A stretch of DNA of 64,000 nucleotides from Dictyobacter kobayashii (GTDB lineage Bacteria; Chloroflexota; Ktedonobacteria; Ktedonobacterales; Ktedonobacteraceae), in contig NZ_BIFS01000002.1 in assembly GCF_003967555.1 (NCBI RefSeq), positions 868,001 to 932,000 of the forward strand, in the 5' to 3' direction. Both the position numbers and the translations under genes were made by a program. Within the stretch, counting starts at the first letter, position 1; each line of letters opens with the position of its first letter. Positions 44,220-54,225 of the stretch are shown here, one piece after another. The notes under the pieces are model-generated. The model was not told the origin of the DNA. It ran no database searches and worked only from the letters and a program-made list of their open reading frames with translations.

Positions 44220-45074
44220 TTATTGTACCAGAATGCCGACGCGTGCCAGTAATTGGCGGCAGAGATCCGCACGATATTTGATGGGTGGACGATCAGGGGA
44301 GTGGGAATCAGAGCCTGCGCTGGTCAATAAATGATGATTTTGCGCATAAGCAAGGTACATACAGGTCTGTTCGGCAGAGTGTAAGGGATAGTAGACTTCC
44401 AGACCATCCAGGGCTACCTCCTGACATAATTGATCGAGCATGGTTTCGCTATAGCGTGTAATATCTTCGCGTCCAGGATGGGCCAGGATGCAGAGTGCGC
44501 CTGCCCGGTGGGCGGCCTCGATGACGGGGTCAATATCATTGATAAACTCGCGCAAACCAGCATCGCTTAAAATCTTCCACAGAGTCGTGCTATTGGGTGC
44601 ATATCTATGTCCAATCAGAAGGTTAGCAATATCTGACACACGCAATGGCATCCCACCTGTGGCAGCTAGCAAAGTCTGTTGGCGAGGAAATTGATATCCT
44701 TCTTGCACTAAATGTTCATACACCTCTCGCACATTCTCCTGCTGAGCCTGGAGCAAAGCATCTCCCAGAGCCTTTAACTCGTCGTGTTGGGAGCTAAAGC
44801 CATAGCAGAGAATATCGGTTGGATAACTACGCCAGCGGGTCGTCATCTCTACCGCCGCCAGCACAGGTAAGCCTTTTTGAGCAGCCAGTTGCTGAATCGC
44901 CAATGACGCATCAATACGGTCATGATCAGTAACAGCCACCAGGCCAAACTGCTCGCTCACCAGATAATCAACCAGCTGCTCAGGAGTCCAACGGCCATCA
45001 CTATAAGTAGTATGCATCTGTAAATCAATGGCGTCATCAGGCGCTAATACCAATTGTGAAGTTAACGGATTCAA
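44220..45074 (-). CDS. PHP-domain phosphoesterase
   Basis: PHP-family metal-dependent phosphoesterase (284 aa), similar to RNase AM/YciV-like nucleotidases. Metal-binding motifs: IDLQMHTTYSDGRWTPEQLV (HxH-like, with Gln in front), AVTDHDRID, AAVEMTTRW (Glu), ILAHPGRED and GSDSHSPD near the end. All nine usual ligands seem present except that the first His pair reads Q-M-H, as in several family members. The likely substrates are 3',5'-bisnucleotides or short RNAs. It precedes the nucleotidyltransferase gene on the same strand. Confidence 0.88.
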   Translation of the reverse strand: MNPLTSQLVLAPDDAIDLQMHTTYSDGRWTPEQLVDYLVSEQFGLVAVTDHDRIDASLAIQQLAAQKGLPVLAAVEMTTRWRSYPTDILCYGFSSQHDELKALGDALLQAQQENVREVYEHLVQEGYQFPRQQTLLAATGGMPLRVSDIANLLIGHRYAPNSTTLWKILSDAGLREFINDIDPVIEAAHRAGALCILAHPGREDITRYSETMLDQLCQEVALDGLEVYYPLHSAEQTCMYLAYAQNHHLLTSAGSDSHSPDRPPIKYRADLCRQLLARVGILVQ

Positions 45075-45335
45075 TTGAGAGTCCTTTCAAGCGAGAAACC
45101 ATCAACCATGTCCTACTTAAAATACGCGCAATGTAACTATTGATCAAATAAACAGTTTTTCCAAAGATGCAGAGAAAGACAATAAGCAGAGAATATATCG
45201 ATACAAAATTAATGTATCTGCTAATATATGACTATTGGAACGTTCTTATGGTGGACAATTTATTACTGCATCGCACGAAGATAAAGCGGGAAGCGGCATC
45301 AAAAAGAGGCCTGGGATCTTGAAAAGGATGAGATT

Positions 45336-46151
45336 ATGAGACGTTCGCTGATTGGTTTATGTTGCTGTTTGCTACTACTGGTGGGCTGTATACCCGCGCC
45401 AGCTACTACCACACAGCCCTTAATTTCTGCAATCCATACATCAACAGCTACCATCGCAACCACGCCCATCGCAACAGTACGGCCACTTCCCACAGGCAAA
45501 CTTCCTGGCTGGTATCAGCAATCAAGCATTCTATGGAGCGGCTATTCAGCGCCACAGCAAGGGATACAGGGAGTACGAGCACATTGGATCGAGCCACAGG
45601 TATCCGGCCAGCCCGGCTCCAATATGTTTATCTGGATTGGAGTGGGAGGCTGGGCGAATACACTGAATGAACTGGTTCAAATTGGGACGCTGGCCTACAC
45701 AAATGATAGAGGTTTTACGATACATAAGGTCTGGTATGAGACCGTGCCACAATTGAGCCACGAAACGTCTATGACGGTCGAAGCCGGGGATGATATTGCC
45801 GCCATCATGACTTTAACTGCAGGTAGCACACAGAGTTGGCAACTCTCACTGTATGATGTAACACAACATACCTCATATAGCACCAGCATCGATTATCCCT
45901 CGCACCAGGTCTACGCCGATTTTATCGTGGAGGACCCACATCTAAACTCAACCGACATTGAAGCGTCACTCTATCCATTTCAACACTTTAAAACGGTAAA
46001 ATTCACCGGCGCGCAAGTACTCTATAACAACGGCTGGTCATCAATCGGCGCATTACGCATGATGCAGATAAGTATGCAACGAAACAACCAGACCATCGCC
46101 TATCCCAGCAATATCACGCTACCAGATTCCTTTAACATCATCCATACTTGA
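45336..46151 (+). CDS. Peptidase G1 (glutamic peptidase) lipoprotein
   Basis: Exported lipoprotein of 271 aa: signal MRRSLIGLCCCLLLLVGC with the lipidated Cys at 18, a Thr-rich spacer to about 50, then a beta-sandwich domain of the eqolisin (G1) family. The expected catalytic pair is visible as Gln115 in NELVQIGT and Glu199 in ADFIVEDP; family blocks WIEPQVSG, FIWIGVGGW and VWYETVPQ are also present. G1 peptidases are acid proteases first known from fungi; bacterial ones act outside the cell, which suits an acidic soil life. AAGGATGAG precedes the ATG. The 3' end and following 230 bases are repeated downstream. Confidence 0.9.
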   Translation: MRRSLIGLCCCLLLLVGCIPAPATTTQPLISAIHTSTATIATTPIATVRPLPTGKLPGWYQQSSILWSGYSAPQQGIQGVRAHWIEPQVSGQPGSNMFIWIGVGGWANTLNELVQIGTLAYTNDRGFTIHKVWYETVPQLSHETSMTVEAGDDIAAIMTLTAGSTQSWQLSLYDVTQHTSYSTSIDYPSHQVYADFIVEDPHLNSTDIEASLYPFQHFKTVKFTGAQVLYNNGWSSIGALRMMQISMQRNNQTIAYPSNITLPDSFNIIHT

Positions 46152-46390
46152 TACTAAAAGGCTTGCCCAACTCAATTTATAGAGCCTGAATCTACTTTAC
46201 CTCTTATAACGTGCTACAAAAGCAGCTACTAGACTGCACTGCGTTACAAAGATAAACAAAACTTAGAGTAGGAGCGACTTATGATCAGCTCTCATTCTGT
46301 CTGGGCACAATCCTCTCTACCCACCAAGCGCGTGGTTGGAGTGGTCGTAATAGTTGGATTTGCGCTCCTCTTCTCTTAGAGTATATCAAT
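46092..46390 (+). repeat. Direct repeat, copy 1 of a duplicated locus
   Basis: About 299 bases covering the last 60 bases of the G1 peptidase gene, the intergenic region and the first 100 bases of the next gene, repeated at 46580-46878. The copies differ almost only in run length: cttata/ctata, gcgtta/gcgta, actta/acta, tgggca/tggca, ctctta/cttta-type changes. Confidence 0.9.
46281..46379 (+). pseudogene. Truncated first copy of small membrane protein gene
   Basis: Reads MISSHSVWAQSSLPTKRVVG then VVVIVGFALLFS and stops at a TAG (46377-46379). TAGGAGCGAC is a good ribosome site. The stop arises because TCTTAG lacks one T compared with TCTTTAGAG in copy 2; with that T the frame continues into the protein of copy 2. 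The 195 bases after it (46391-46580) have no match and no gene. Confidence 0.75.
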
Positions 46391-46579
46391 GCGTGCAAGA
46401 CTTTATAACAACGAGAACTCTACTATATTAAACACATATCATATAGCACAGCAATTATCCAATACGATACTGAAACACTAACTCAACACAAAGCTCACCT
46501 ACCACAAACAAAACAAAATCACCCGGCAGATCTATAACAACGTTCATCATCCCATACCATGAAAAATCACAAACAACCA

Positions 46580-46878
46580 ACCATCGCCTATCCCAGCAAT
46601 ATCACGCTACCAGATTCCTTTAACATCATCCATACTTGATACTAAAAGGCTTGCCCAACTCAATTTATAGAGCCTGAATCTACTTTACCTCTATAACGTG
46701 CTACAAAAGCAGCTACTAGACTGCACTGCGTACAAAGATAAACAAAACTAGAGTAGGAGCGACTTATGATCAGCTCTCATTCTGTCTGGCACAATCCTCT
46801 CTACCCACCAAGCGCGTGGTTGGAGTGGTCGTAATAGTTGGATTTGCGCTCCTCTTCTCTTTAGAGTATATCAATGGA
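46580..46878 (+). repeat. Direct repeat, copy 2 of a duplicated locus
   Basis: Second copy of the sequence at 46092-46390, offset by about 488 bases. It includes a detached repeat of the last 60 bases of the G1 peptidase gene with no start of its own. Confidence 0.9.
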
Positions 46879-47283
46879 AACAAATTTGGCCTGTTCGGCA
46901 GCGTTATCTGGGCTCTTCTATCTCCTACCATATTTGGGGACAGCATTTTATTTCTATCCGTAGGCTTCAACAGCATGCAGCAAGAACAAACTACCTGGCG
47001 CAAACAATCCATCTTTCTACAAGGCATTGGATCTTTATTGCAGGCAATCGGTATATTGATAATATCCTGTGTATTTACAATATCAGGACCTTTCAACCAG
47101 ATCTTACCGCCGCTGTTTATCCTTTTTCTTAACTTCATGGGTCTATTTATAATATTTACACATGTAAATCAATCGTTCATACTCATCCGAATGCATTCTA
47201 ACCGCAAAAATAGACGGGCAAAGGAAAGGATGAGTGAGCCAGCCCGCAATCGAGCAAATGATACAAATGCTGATATCAATTAA
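46766..47283 (+). pseudogene. Small membrane protein gene, copy 2, one-base frameshift
   Basis: From the ATG at 46766 (TAGGAGCGAC upstream) the frame is MISSHSVW then breaks because TGGCAC lacks one G of TGGGCAC in copy 1. With it restored the protein is MISSHSVWAQSSLPTKRVVG followed by VVVIVGFALLFSLEYINGNK and about 125 more residues with four hydrophobic helices and a basic tail (NRKNRRAKERM). Without it only a form from the GTG at 46816 could be made. Each of the two copies thus has an error where the other is intact. I do not recognise the family. Confidence 0.75.
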
Positions 47284-47309
47284 CAAGAGAACGGGCCTGG
47301 TAGGCGATA

Positions 47310-48353
47310 TCACTCAATGAGATATACATCTCTGGTGGGGTCAAAGCGTCTCTCATCGCTTGCTAGCGGGACATAGGCAAAGACCTGCTTCTTCGGATTA
47401 TTAAGACGAACAAGAAGGCCATCCAAATCCTCTTCGTATTTACCACCATTTTTTTCAGGGAGAACGCGGCTATGGCCATAAAACCAGCGCTGGACAATGT
47501 CTTTAAGACCCAGATTATCCAACGTGCTCTTTATGGCTGGGGGATTGATGCCTCTATTCGAGGTCAGTGCCAGGGTGATATTCCGTAGTTTGTTGGGGTC
47601 ATGAAGATCAGATTCAGAGAAAGAGATGTCCGGAAGCGTGTGGCTTATCACATAATAGCTTCCTTGAGCGAACAAAGGAAGTGCTCGCTCAAACTGCGTC
47701 CATGCATCTAAAAACGTTTGTCCATACCCTTCCCGGGCAAGTATCCAGTCTCTAACAATCTGAGATTCTCCTTTATCGGCTGTGAGGACAGATTGACCAT
47801 CAACGAGTACCGGTTCATCCTGCTCATCATATTTTAATCCGACGAACTTTCTAAATGGTCCAAATTCTGCAGCCATGTCATCATGATTCCCTCGTAAGCA
47901 ATGGAAGTGCTCAGGATATTGGAGCTTGAGATACATGATCATAGCTCCAGCCCCAAGTGAACGCACCATCTCTTTATCCAACAGTTCAGGAGTCCACTCT
48001 CCATCCAGATTAATTACCCAGTTGGAGCGTTCTTCTGAATGCACAATGTCGCCAACACAGACAACATTTATAAGTCCTTGCTGTAAGAGTTCAAAGACCT
48101 GCCTACCCGCAAAAGGGCCTTCCATGAGGGGCGTCTGAAAGATTGCCAGGAGCATCTCACGGCGAGCATGTAGGTCAGGGATAATTAAGGTTGGTAGATC
48201 AGGCAGATGTAGCAAGCTACCAGGAGGAGGTAACACTTTGACAATGGCCTCAAGGGCAGCGCGATAGGTCTCTACAGGCTCAAGTTGATTATGCCTGGCA
48301 AAGTCACTGAGCATTTCAAAGGTGCTAGCCGGATTATTTAATACATTCAACAT
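47310..48353 (-). CDS. Calcineurin-like metallophosphoesterase
   Basis: 347-aa protein of the metallophosphoesterase superfamily. Motifs in order: IIPDLHARREML (metal site I), VCVGDIVHSEERS (II), FHCLRGNHDDMAA (III, with the catalytic His), YVISHTLPD (IV) and FYGHSRVL (V). All ligands are intact, so a two-metal phosphatase, diesterase or nucleotidase is expected. The insertion between motifs II and III (WTPELLDKEMVRSLGAGAMI) is longer than in PP2A-like enzymes. No operon partner. The convergent small membrane gene ends 26 bases away. Confidence 0.9.
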   Translation of the reverse strand: MLNVLNNPASTFEMLSDFARHNQLEPVETYRAALEAIVKVLPPPGSLLHLPDLPTLIIPDLHARREMLLAIFQTPLMEGPFAGRQVFELLQQGLINVVCVGDIVHSEERSNWVINLDGEWTPELLDKEMVRSLGAGAMIMYLKLQYPEHFHCLRGNHDDMAAEFGPFRKFVGLKYDEQDEPVLVDGQSVLTADKGESQIVRDWILAREGYGQTFLDAWTQFERALPLFAQGSYYVISHTLPDISFSESDLHDPNKLRNITLALTSNRGINPPAIKSTLDNLGLKDIVQRWFYGHSRVLPEKNGGKYEEDLDGLLVRLNNPKKQVFAYVPLASDERRFDPTRDVYLIE

Positions 48354-48581
48354 GGTCAGATATCCTCTCTCTTCAATTTATCAATTCAAGAACAAAGTTA
48401 TTTCGCTCTTAAAAACTGGTATGAGCACAATCTGTTGCTACGGAGAGTATATGGTTGAGAGGTACTAACGAGCATCGTTCAAATAGGGTATTTCATAGAC
48501 ACGTTTTAGCATGCGCGCAATCCAGGTAAAGATCGTTTAATCGAACGATACAAGAAAGATCTTGTATCCATTGCGTTATTT

Positions 48582-51268
48582 CTATGCCAGGTGATGTTCG
48601 AGCGCGTAACGGGTTGCTTCACTACGTGAATTTACCGCCAGTTTGTTATAGATCGAACGCACATGGGCATTGACAGTAACCGGACTAATAGTAAGGCAGC
48701 GCGCAATCTGAGGATTAGTGAACCCTCTGGTCATGAGGTCGAGAACCTCCATTTCACGAAGAGTGAGCGGAGCCGGCATTGGTGAGCGCTTAGTTTTTGC
48801 AGTATGCTCTGATACCGGTTTGAGGATAGAAGCATTGAGGGCCAGTTGTGGTGTAAGTGCGCATCCCTCCTGCCACAGCGCCTTGAAGGCACGCTCGCCT
48901 AGTTGAGTCTGGGCGCTAGCAATTAGCTGCTCGTATAAAGATTCGTCCGCTGATGCCTTAGGAAGATCAGCCTTCGAACGTGCTGTTGCGCCGCGGCCAG
49001 GAGGAGTGTAGCCCACTCAGGTTGGCCCTGGGCCATCACAATCTTCCCCAGAAATTCCAGGCCATACACAATCGCGAACCGGCTATCGCGCTCAATGAAA
49101 ACACTAAGACTCTCTTCAGTATATGTCTGTGCCTGGGCATAGTCTCGCCGTTCAAAAGAAAGACGAGCAAAGGTTTGAAGTAAAAGCGCCACTCCTTTGC
49201 TGTTACCCAGCTCCTTGTAACACTTGAGGCTCTCCTGGAGAAGGCCCATGCCTGCTACCGCCTCGTTCTGATAGAGTCTGGCATGTCCCATAAGGCAAAG
49301 CGCCCAGGCGCTCCCTTCCTGGTTCCTGGTTTCACGCGTAATAGTGAGACCCTCAGCAGCCTGCTGGTAAGCAAGTGTATACTCACCGCGGACGAGTGCA
49401 AATCTTGCCACTTCCAAAAAGCCATTGCCCAACTCCCACGCATCGCCAACCCCTCGATACAACTCCAGGCTCTCTTCTGCCAGCAACTGGGCTTGCTCTG
49501 GTTCTCCCTGAACATCGAACACCTGGGCCTGTAGATTGAGTGCAGCCGCGCAGCCGCGCATATCATCCAACTCCCAGCACAAGGCGAAACTCTCCCGAAT
49601 CAATGGCAGGGCTTCATCGGGTTGAAATTGAGAAGAGAATACATCTGCCAAAAGCAGCAGTGCCCGGGCACACCCTGGGCGATCTCCTACAGCTCGATAG
49701 AGCGAGAGGCTCTCTTGGAGAAAGGTTAGAGCCTCAGAACGTCGGCCGTGTAAACGCGCCATTTTACCAAGTTCATTGAGGACCGTGGCGGCCCCGAGGC
49801 TGTCTCCCTGTTGACGGTATAGTAGCAGGCTCTCTTCATGGAATGATATACAGCGATCGTAGGCGTGCTGATAGAAAGCCAGGATACCAGCCGTCGCCAG
49901 CGCTCTTGCCCATATCAGAACAGGAATAACACTCGCGGCGTCGCGCTGCAGAAGGATTTGGGACAGGACATGATACTCTTTCTCATACAGCCAGCTTCCA
50001 TCCGCCATCCAGAAAGCCCGGAGCGCGCCTCCAAAGCGCAGAGTCAGTTCCGTCTCATGCTGTTCGATTGTCCAACGCCATGCGGCTCGTACATTTGCGA
50101 GTTCCTGTGTGAGACATCTATACCAGACACTGCTCAACATATGCTCTCGTTCAGACTCTAGCATTTCGACCCAAGTAAGATAATAATTTGCATGGGCACG
50201 ACACGCCAATTCTTCTTCCGCTGAATGCTGGGTTAGACATTCCCAGGCGTATTCACGCACCGTTTCGAGCATGAGCAGGCGTCGCTCTCCATTATTTGAC
50301 TCCTTCTGCTGGAGAAGGCTCTTCTCAAGCAGTAAAGTCAGCAGATCAGCAATGCCCTGGCCTGCTCCGCATACTTGTTCGGCGGCTTCAACCGTAAAAC
50401 CACCTTGAAAAACAGCAAGCAATCTAAAGAGGTGTTGTTCTTGCCAATCAAGCAAGGTATAGCTCCAGGAAAGAGTATCTCTTAGTGTCTTTTGACGAGG
50501 AGGAAGATCATGTGAGCCGTTGGTAAGGAGGGGGAGCCGCTTCTCCAGACGCTCCAAAAGAGCCTGAGGTGAAAAGAGTCGCAGGCGCGCGGCCGCCAGT
50601 TCTAGAGCGAGCGGCAATCCGTCCAGGTGAACACAAATTTTTGCAACATAAGCTGCATTGATCTTATTGAGTTGAAAATCTGGCTGGAAGGTCTGCACCC
50701 GTTGTACAAAAAGTCGAACTGAGGCTGATTGTACAAGTTCCGCGGGGGCATAGTTCGCCTGGATATCTGGTAAAGATAGTGGTGAAATATATAGTTCATA
50801 TGCACCACGAACATGAAGAGTAACGCGACTGGTAACCAGGAACTTAAGCTGTGGGCAAGCGATCAGCAATTCAAGAAGAAGTGGGGCCGCGCTGCTAACC
50901 TGCTCAAAATTATCGAGCAGCAAGAGCATACGCTTCTCCTTGAGGGCTGCTTTGAGTGTCTCAAGCAGTTGCTGCCGCTCCACAGCATGGATATTAAGTT
51001 GCTGACAAAGCGCCTGTATAACCTCATCCGGCTCACGAATGGAATCCAGGAAAATGTAAGCACAATCATCACAGAAAAGATGCTGCATATGCTGTGCAAT
51101 CGCCAGCGCAAGACGTGTTTTCCCAACGCCTCCAGCACCAATCAGCGTCAACAACCGTACATCATCTCGTTTGAGCATTGTTCCAGCCGCATCTATCTCT
51201 GACTCACGCCCAATGCATGGAGTAAGCAACATGGTCAGCGATAGATTTTTTGCGCCAGGCTCTAACAC
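48582..51268 (-). pseudogene. ATPase/TPR LuxR-family regulator with one frameshift
   Basis: Large signal-integration regulator of about 895 aa. N-terminal NB-ARC/AAA ATPase: LIGAGGVGKTRLA (Walker A), RMLLLLDNFEQ (Walker B), FLVTSRVTL and the GLPLALELAAARL block. Then a winged part and about ten TPR repeats (SLGAATVLNELGKMARLHGR and the like). A LuxR HTH closes it: LTLREMEVLDLMTRGFTNPQ, IARCLTISPVTVNAHVRSIY. The HTH is in another frame; adding one base near 48988-48998 (GCCGCGGCG) restores LLLAAAATARSKADLP. The start could be GTG 51268 (GGGGGAG upstream) or TTG 51295. Broken or misread by one base; the ligand is unknown. Confidence 0.88.
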
Positions 51269-51335
51269 ACTCTTCACTCCCCCAACAATATGCAATTCAC
51301 ATCACATATATATTTGTGTCAGAAATACGTAAAAT

Positions 51336-51957
51336 TTAGCGATAAGTTGCAATGCCGCTTTCAAAGGCCTGCTGGTCATTATGTTCCAGGCCAAATAGCG
51401 CTTCCAGCAGCGCAAAGGTTCCTTGATAAAAGAGGATGCGTCCCCAGAATTGCTCAATTTCAGGATATATAGTGGCAAAGCACCGCAAAAAGGGCTCGCC
51501 ATAACAACTGAGCAAGCCAGCGAAATCATAGGCAGGATCTCCCAGGCTCATGCCGCCAAAATCGATGATGCCACTGATAGCCTGTTGTTCAGCGGAGTAT
51601 AAAATATTACTGCTCCCAAAGTCGCCATGCTTGAGCACCGCGGCGTAGGAAAAATTGCCAGGCTCAGCGAGAAAATGCTCAAAGTGCTGGCTGGCCCAGG
51701 TCCGGGCAGCTGGCCGCATAAAAGGGAAACAACGTTCACGAATACGGGTATACACATCCAGGCAGCCATCATACGTATCAGCACGTTGAAGTGTAGCAGT
51801 GGGTAAGGTCTGAACGGGAAGGGAAGCGGAAGATAAACTCATCATTGATGATAAGGATATCATTATTCTGTCCATGCGCTACCAATTCAACATTTTGCAC
51901 CATAAACTCGGGATACCAATGGTAAATACTTTGTAGATATTGCTCTTTTATATCCAT
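51336..51957 (-). pseudogene. APH-type phosphotransferase remnant with internal deletion
   Basis: The N-terminus reads MDIKEQYLQSIYHWYPEFMV and ELVAHGQNNDILIINDEFIF followed by RFP from an ATG at 51957, the usual start of an APH/HSK2-like kinase. After about 50 residues the frame changes and jumps to the C-terminal lobe: YAAVLKHGDFGSSNILY with the catalytic HGDxxxxN motif and ISGIIDFGGMSLGDPAYD (IDFG metal site). About 100 residues of the N-lobe, including the ATP lysine region, are missing between them, so this is a real deletion with a frame change near 51810-51840. A C-terminal piece from 51875 could be translated but should be inactive. Confidence 0.8.
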
Positions 51958-52213
51958 CTGCTCTTTCTCTCATTGCTCATTTAGCTCTATAAAGATGCCT
52001 GAAGTATCTTCATCTACATCAATATTATAGTATAATGGTTACCTCCAACTAAGAACCACATTACGCTTTACCTATCCGCTGGTCGCAGTATTTCTTCAAC
52101 ATCTGTCCCTTTTATGATAATCAAATCATTGAGCATACAGCTAGATATTCCATAGGCTAATCCGGGACATTGGTGGCGTTCATCCTAGTAAAAGGTGCAA
52201 CAGGAGAATAGAA

Positions 52214-53635
52214 ATGGAAGACACAGATGGAAATTTCTTAGAGATCGTAACGGCCAATGCCCCTTATACGGGTACCTGGGCGGCTGCATTGCGCCATTTT
52301 CTGCCCGTGATACCCATCGCAGCTTCTCTCATAAGTGCGATCATTTTTATCGTACCGTGGACACAAGATCAGTCATCCTTAACATTATGGTTAGGACCAT
52401 TTACACCATTTGTGGGCGGCACCGTGCTAGCATGTTTACTATGGATGATACTGGCAGCGATCCAGCGTCGCTTTACCGCGATCGACAGCGCAAATGCTAA
52501 CAGCTATGATGCACTATGTAAACGCCTGAAGAATTTAGATTACCACATAGCCATAGCCTTTCCTGATGCTACGCAGCAAGCAGAAACATACGACTTACTA
52601 AATCGACTAAAAAAGGGACCAGCCAGCAAAAAGCCAGCAACTCAAGCAGCAGCAAGCGCTAGCCAGGCTCCCGATGTCACGAAATCCCCCGTACCAACCA
52701 CTGCCGACGATAATAAAACTATCACACCACAGACACTCCTACTCTCATACCGGAATGCGATTTATGCAGGCATGATGGAACAAACCACAGCCTGGGTCAT
52801 TGGCACAGGCTATATTAAACTGTGGAACCTCATGAACCAGGCTGAAGAATTGTTAATTACCCTCGAACCACTTGATAAAGTAGTGCAGGACGCCATCTAT
52901 GATGATATGCGACTGAATCAAGCCAATATTACCAATAGCGACGAATGGGAAAACAAACTGCGGGCAGCGGTAGCAGTAATAGATGAATCCGCTACCAATT
53001 ACCTTAAACCTTCAACAAAAATCCCCAACTCTACAACAGCCACAACAAATGACAATGCACCAGAGCCAAAGCCGGGGCCGCAAAATATCACACCACAAGT
53101 GGAAGAAAAACAGAATCAGGCACGCGCAATATTGCAACTGGTGCGCGAGATGATCAATAGCTTTAATACCAATAACTGGAGCGGCTTAATTACAGCTCGC
53201 AATCAGCTCATAAATACAATGATGCTGGCTGGCCTGACCACCTATGTTGCGACCCAGATCGCCATTATCATTCACATAAAAGCTCAACATCTCATCGGCA
53301 TTATTATCTTTGGCCTGATTGGCGCCCTGGTAGGACTCTTTGGTCGCCTGTACCAGGAATCGCAGGCGGCTAATGATATAGATGATTATAACCTGGGAGC
53401 CGCCCGCCTGGTTGCGGCGCCGCTACTCTCAGGGTTAGCGGCCATTATCGGAGTTTTAATCGTCGCCAAAGTAAGCAGTCTGGATGATCTCTATAATGTG
53501 AAAAGTATTCTTAGCAATTTTGTGCTTGCTGCTACCTTTGGTCTGACTCCCAACCTGGTTATTAATCAGCTCCAGAAACAATCAAACCAATATACAGGTA
53601 ATCTGAAGAGTACGCAGCCCACCAGTGGTCAATAG
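52214..53635 (+). CDS. Multi-pass membrane protein of unknown function
   Basis: 473-aa protein with AGGAG nine bases before the ATG. Two hydrophobic helices lie at about 25-48 and 60-82, then a long cytoplasmic or extracellular region of some 260 residues with two Pro/Thr/Asn-rich low-complexity linkers (about 135-175 and 280-310) flanking a helical block that contains YRNAIYAGMMEQTTAWVIG, then four helices near 350-450 (VATQIAIIIHIKAQHLIGII and others). No enzyme motif is visible. I do not recognise the family; it lies alone. Confidence 0.7.
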   Translation: MEDTDGNFLEIVTANAPYTGTWAAALRHFLPVIPIAASLISAIIFIVPWTQDQSSLTLWLGPFTPFVGGTVLACLLWMILAAIQRRFTAIDSANANSYDALCKRLKNLDYHIAIAFPDATQQAETYDLLNRLKKGPASKKPATQAAASASQAPDVTKSPVPTTADDNKTITPQTLLLSYRNAIYAGMMEQTTAWVIGTGYIKLWNLMNQAEELLITLEPLDKVVQDAIYDDMRLNQANITNSDEWENKLRAAVAVIDESATNYLKPSTKIPNSTTATTNDNAPEPKPGPQNITPQVEEKQNQARAILQLVREMINSFNTNNWSGLITARNQLINTMMLAGLTTYVATQIAIIIHIKAQHLIGIIIFGLIGALVGLFGRLYQESQAANDIDDYNLGAARLVAAPLLSGLAAIIGVLIVAKVSSLDDLYNVKSILSNFVLAATFGLTPNLVINQLQKQSNQYTGNLKSTQPTSGQ

Positions 53636-53669
53636 AAGGTTTATAGAAATGAGGTTCTCACTTGCGTAT

Positions 53670-53745
53670 GTGCGCTGACGCGCCCGAATCTTTTTTCTTC
53701 AATGGTGCAAAATTTGCACCATTGAGATTTTTGCACCATGCAAGA
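53670..53745 (+). repeat. Palindromic element, family B copy 6, partly broken
   Basis: Head GTGCGCTGACGCGCCCG (53670-53686) and T-run are intact. The hairpin TTCAATGGTGCAAAATTTGC pairs with GCACCATTGA, then an extra TTTTTGCACCATGCAAGAA follows, as if a hairpin arm was exchanged with another copy. Confidence 0.6.
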
Positions 53746-53781
53746 ATTTTGAACATATTAAAATTTAAAGGAGGCTTAAAA

Positions 53782-54225
53782 CTATAGGTTACCGCGGCGT
53801 GAACGAACGGTCGCCAGTTGGGCGGCATCAATAATAGCCTCAGCCATGTAGGCGCCGGACAGATCAGCCCGGCGTAGATCAGCGCCGCTGAGGTTTGCTC
53901 GGCTGAGGTCAGCACCGCGTAAATCACAATTAGCCAGGCAGGCATTGCTTAGATTGGCTCCTCCTAAATCAACTTCCGCCAGATTAGCATCCCGCAAATT
54001 AGTACCTACCAGTTGGGCACCGTTCAAATTGCCGTTATTAAAATCCGCACTGGACAGATTAGCGCCATTGAAATTCATATCGGAGAGGTCAAACTCGCCA
54101 AAATGAGCTCCGCTTAAATCCTCGCCCGACAGATCTAACACAACATCGCTGTGTTCTCTCCTCCATCCATTCCAATATTGGGGCCGGCTCGTCCGCATAA
54201 GAGTTATCAGATCAACCCGATCCAT
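53782..54225 (-). CDS. Pentapeptide-repeat protein
   Basis: 147-aa protein of the pentapeptide-repeat family: from about residue 30 to 135 nearly every fifth residue is Leu/Phe with A(D/N)L.. pattern (LSGEDLSGAHFGEFDLSDMN, FNGANLSSADFNNGNLNGAQ and so on, some 20 repeats), forming a right-handed quadrilateral beta helix. A 28-residue non-repeat head (MDRVDLITLMRTSRPQYWNG) precedes it, as in family members found across bacteria. Some protect DNA gyrase, most have no known role. AAGGAGATAAAG is directly upstream of the ATG. Confidence 0.92.
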   Translation of the reverse strand: MDRVDLITLMRTSRPQYWNGWRREHSDVVLDLSGEDLSGAHFGEFDLSDMNFNGANLSSADFNNGNLNGAQLVGTNLRDANLAEVDLGGANLSNACLANCDLRGADLSRANLSGADLRRADLSGAYMAEAIIDAAQLATVRSRRGNL

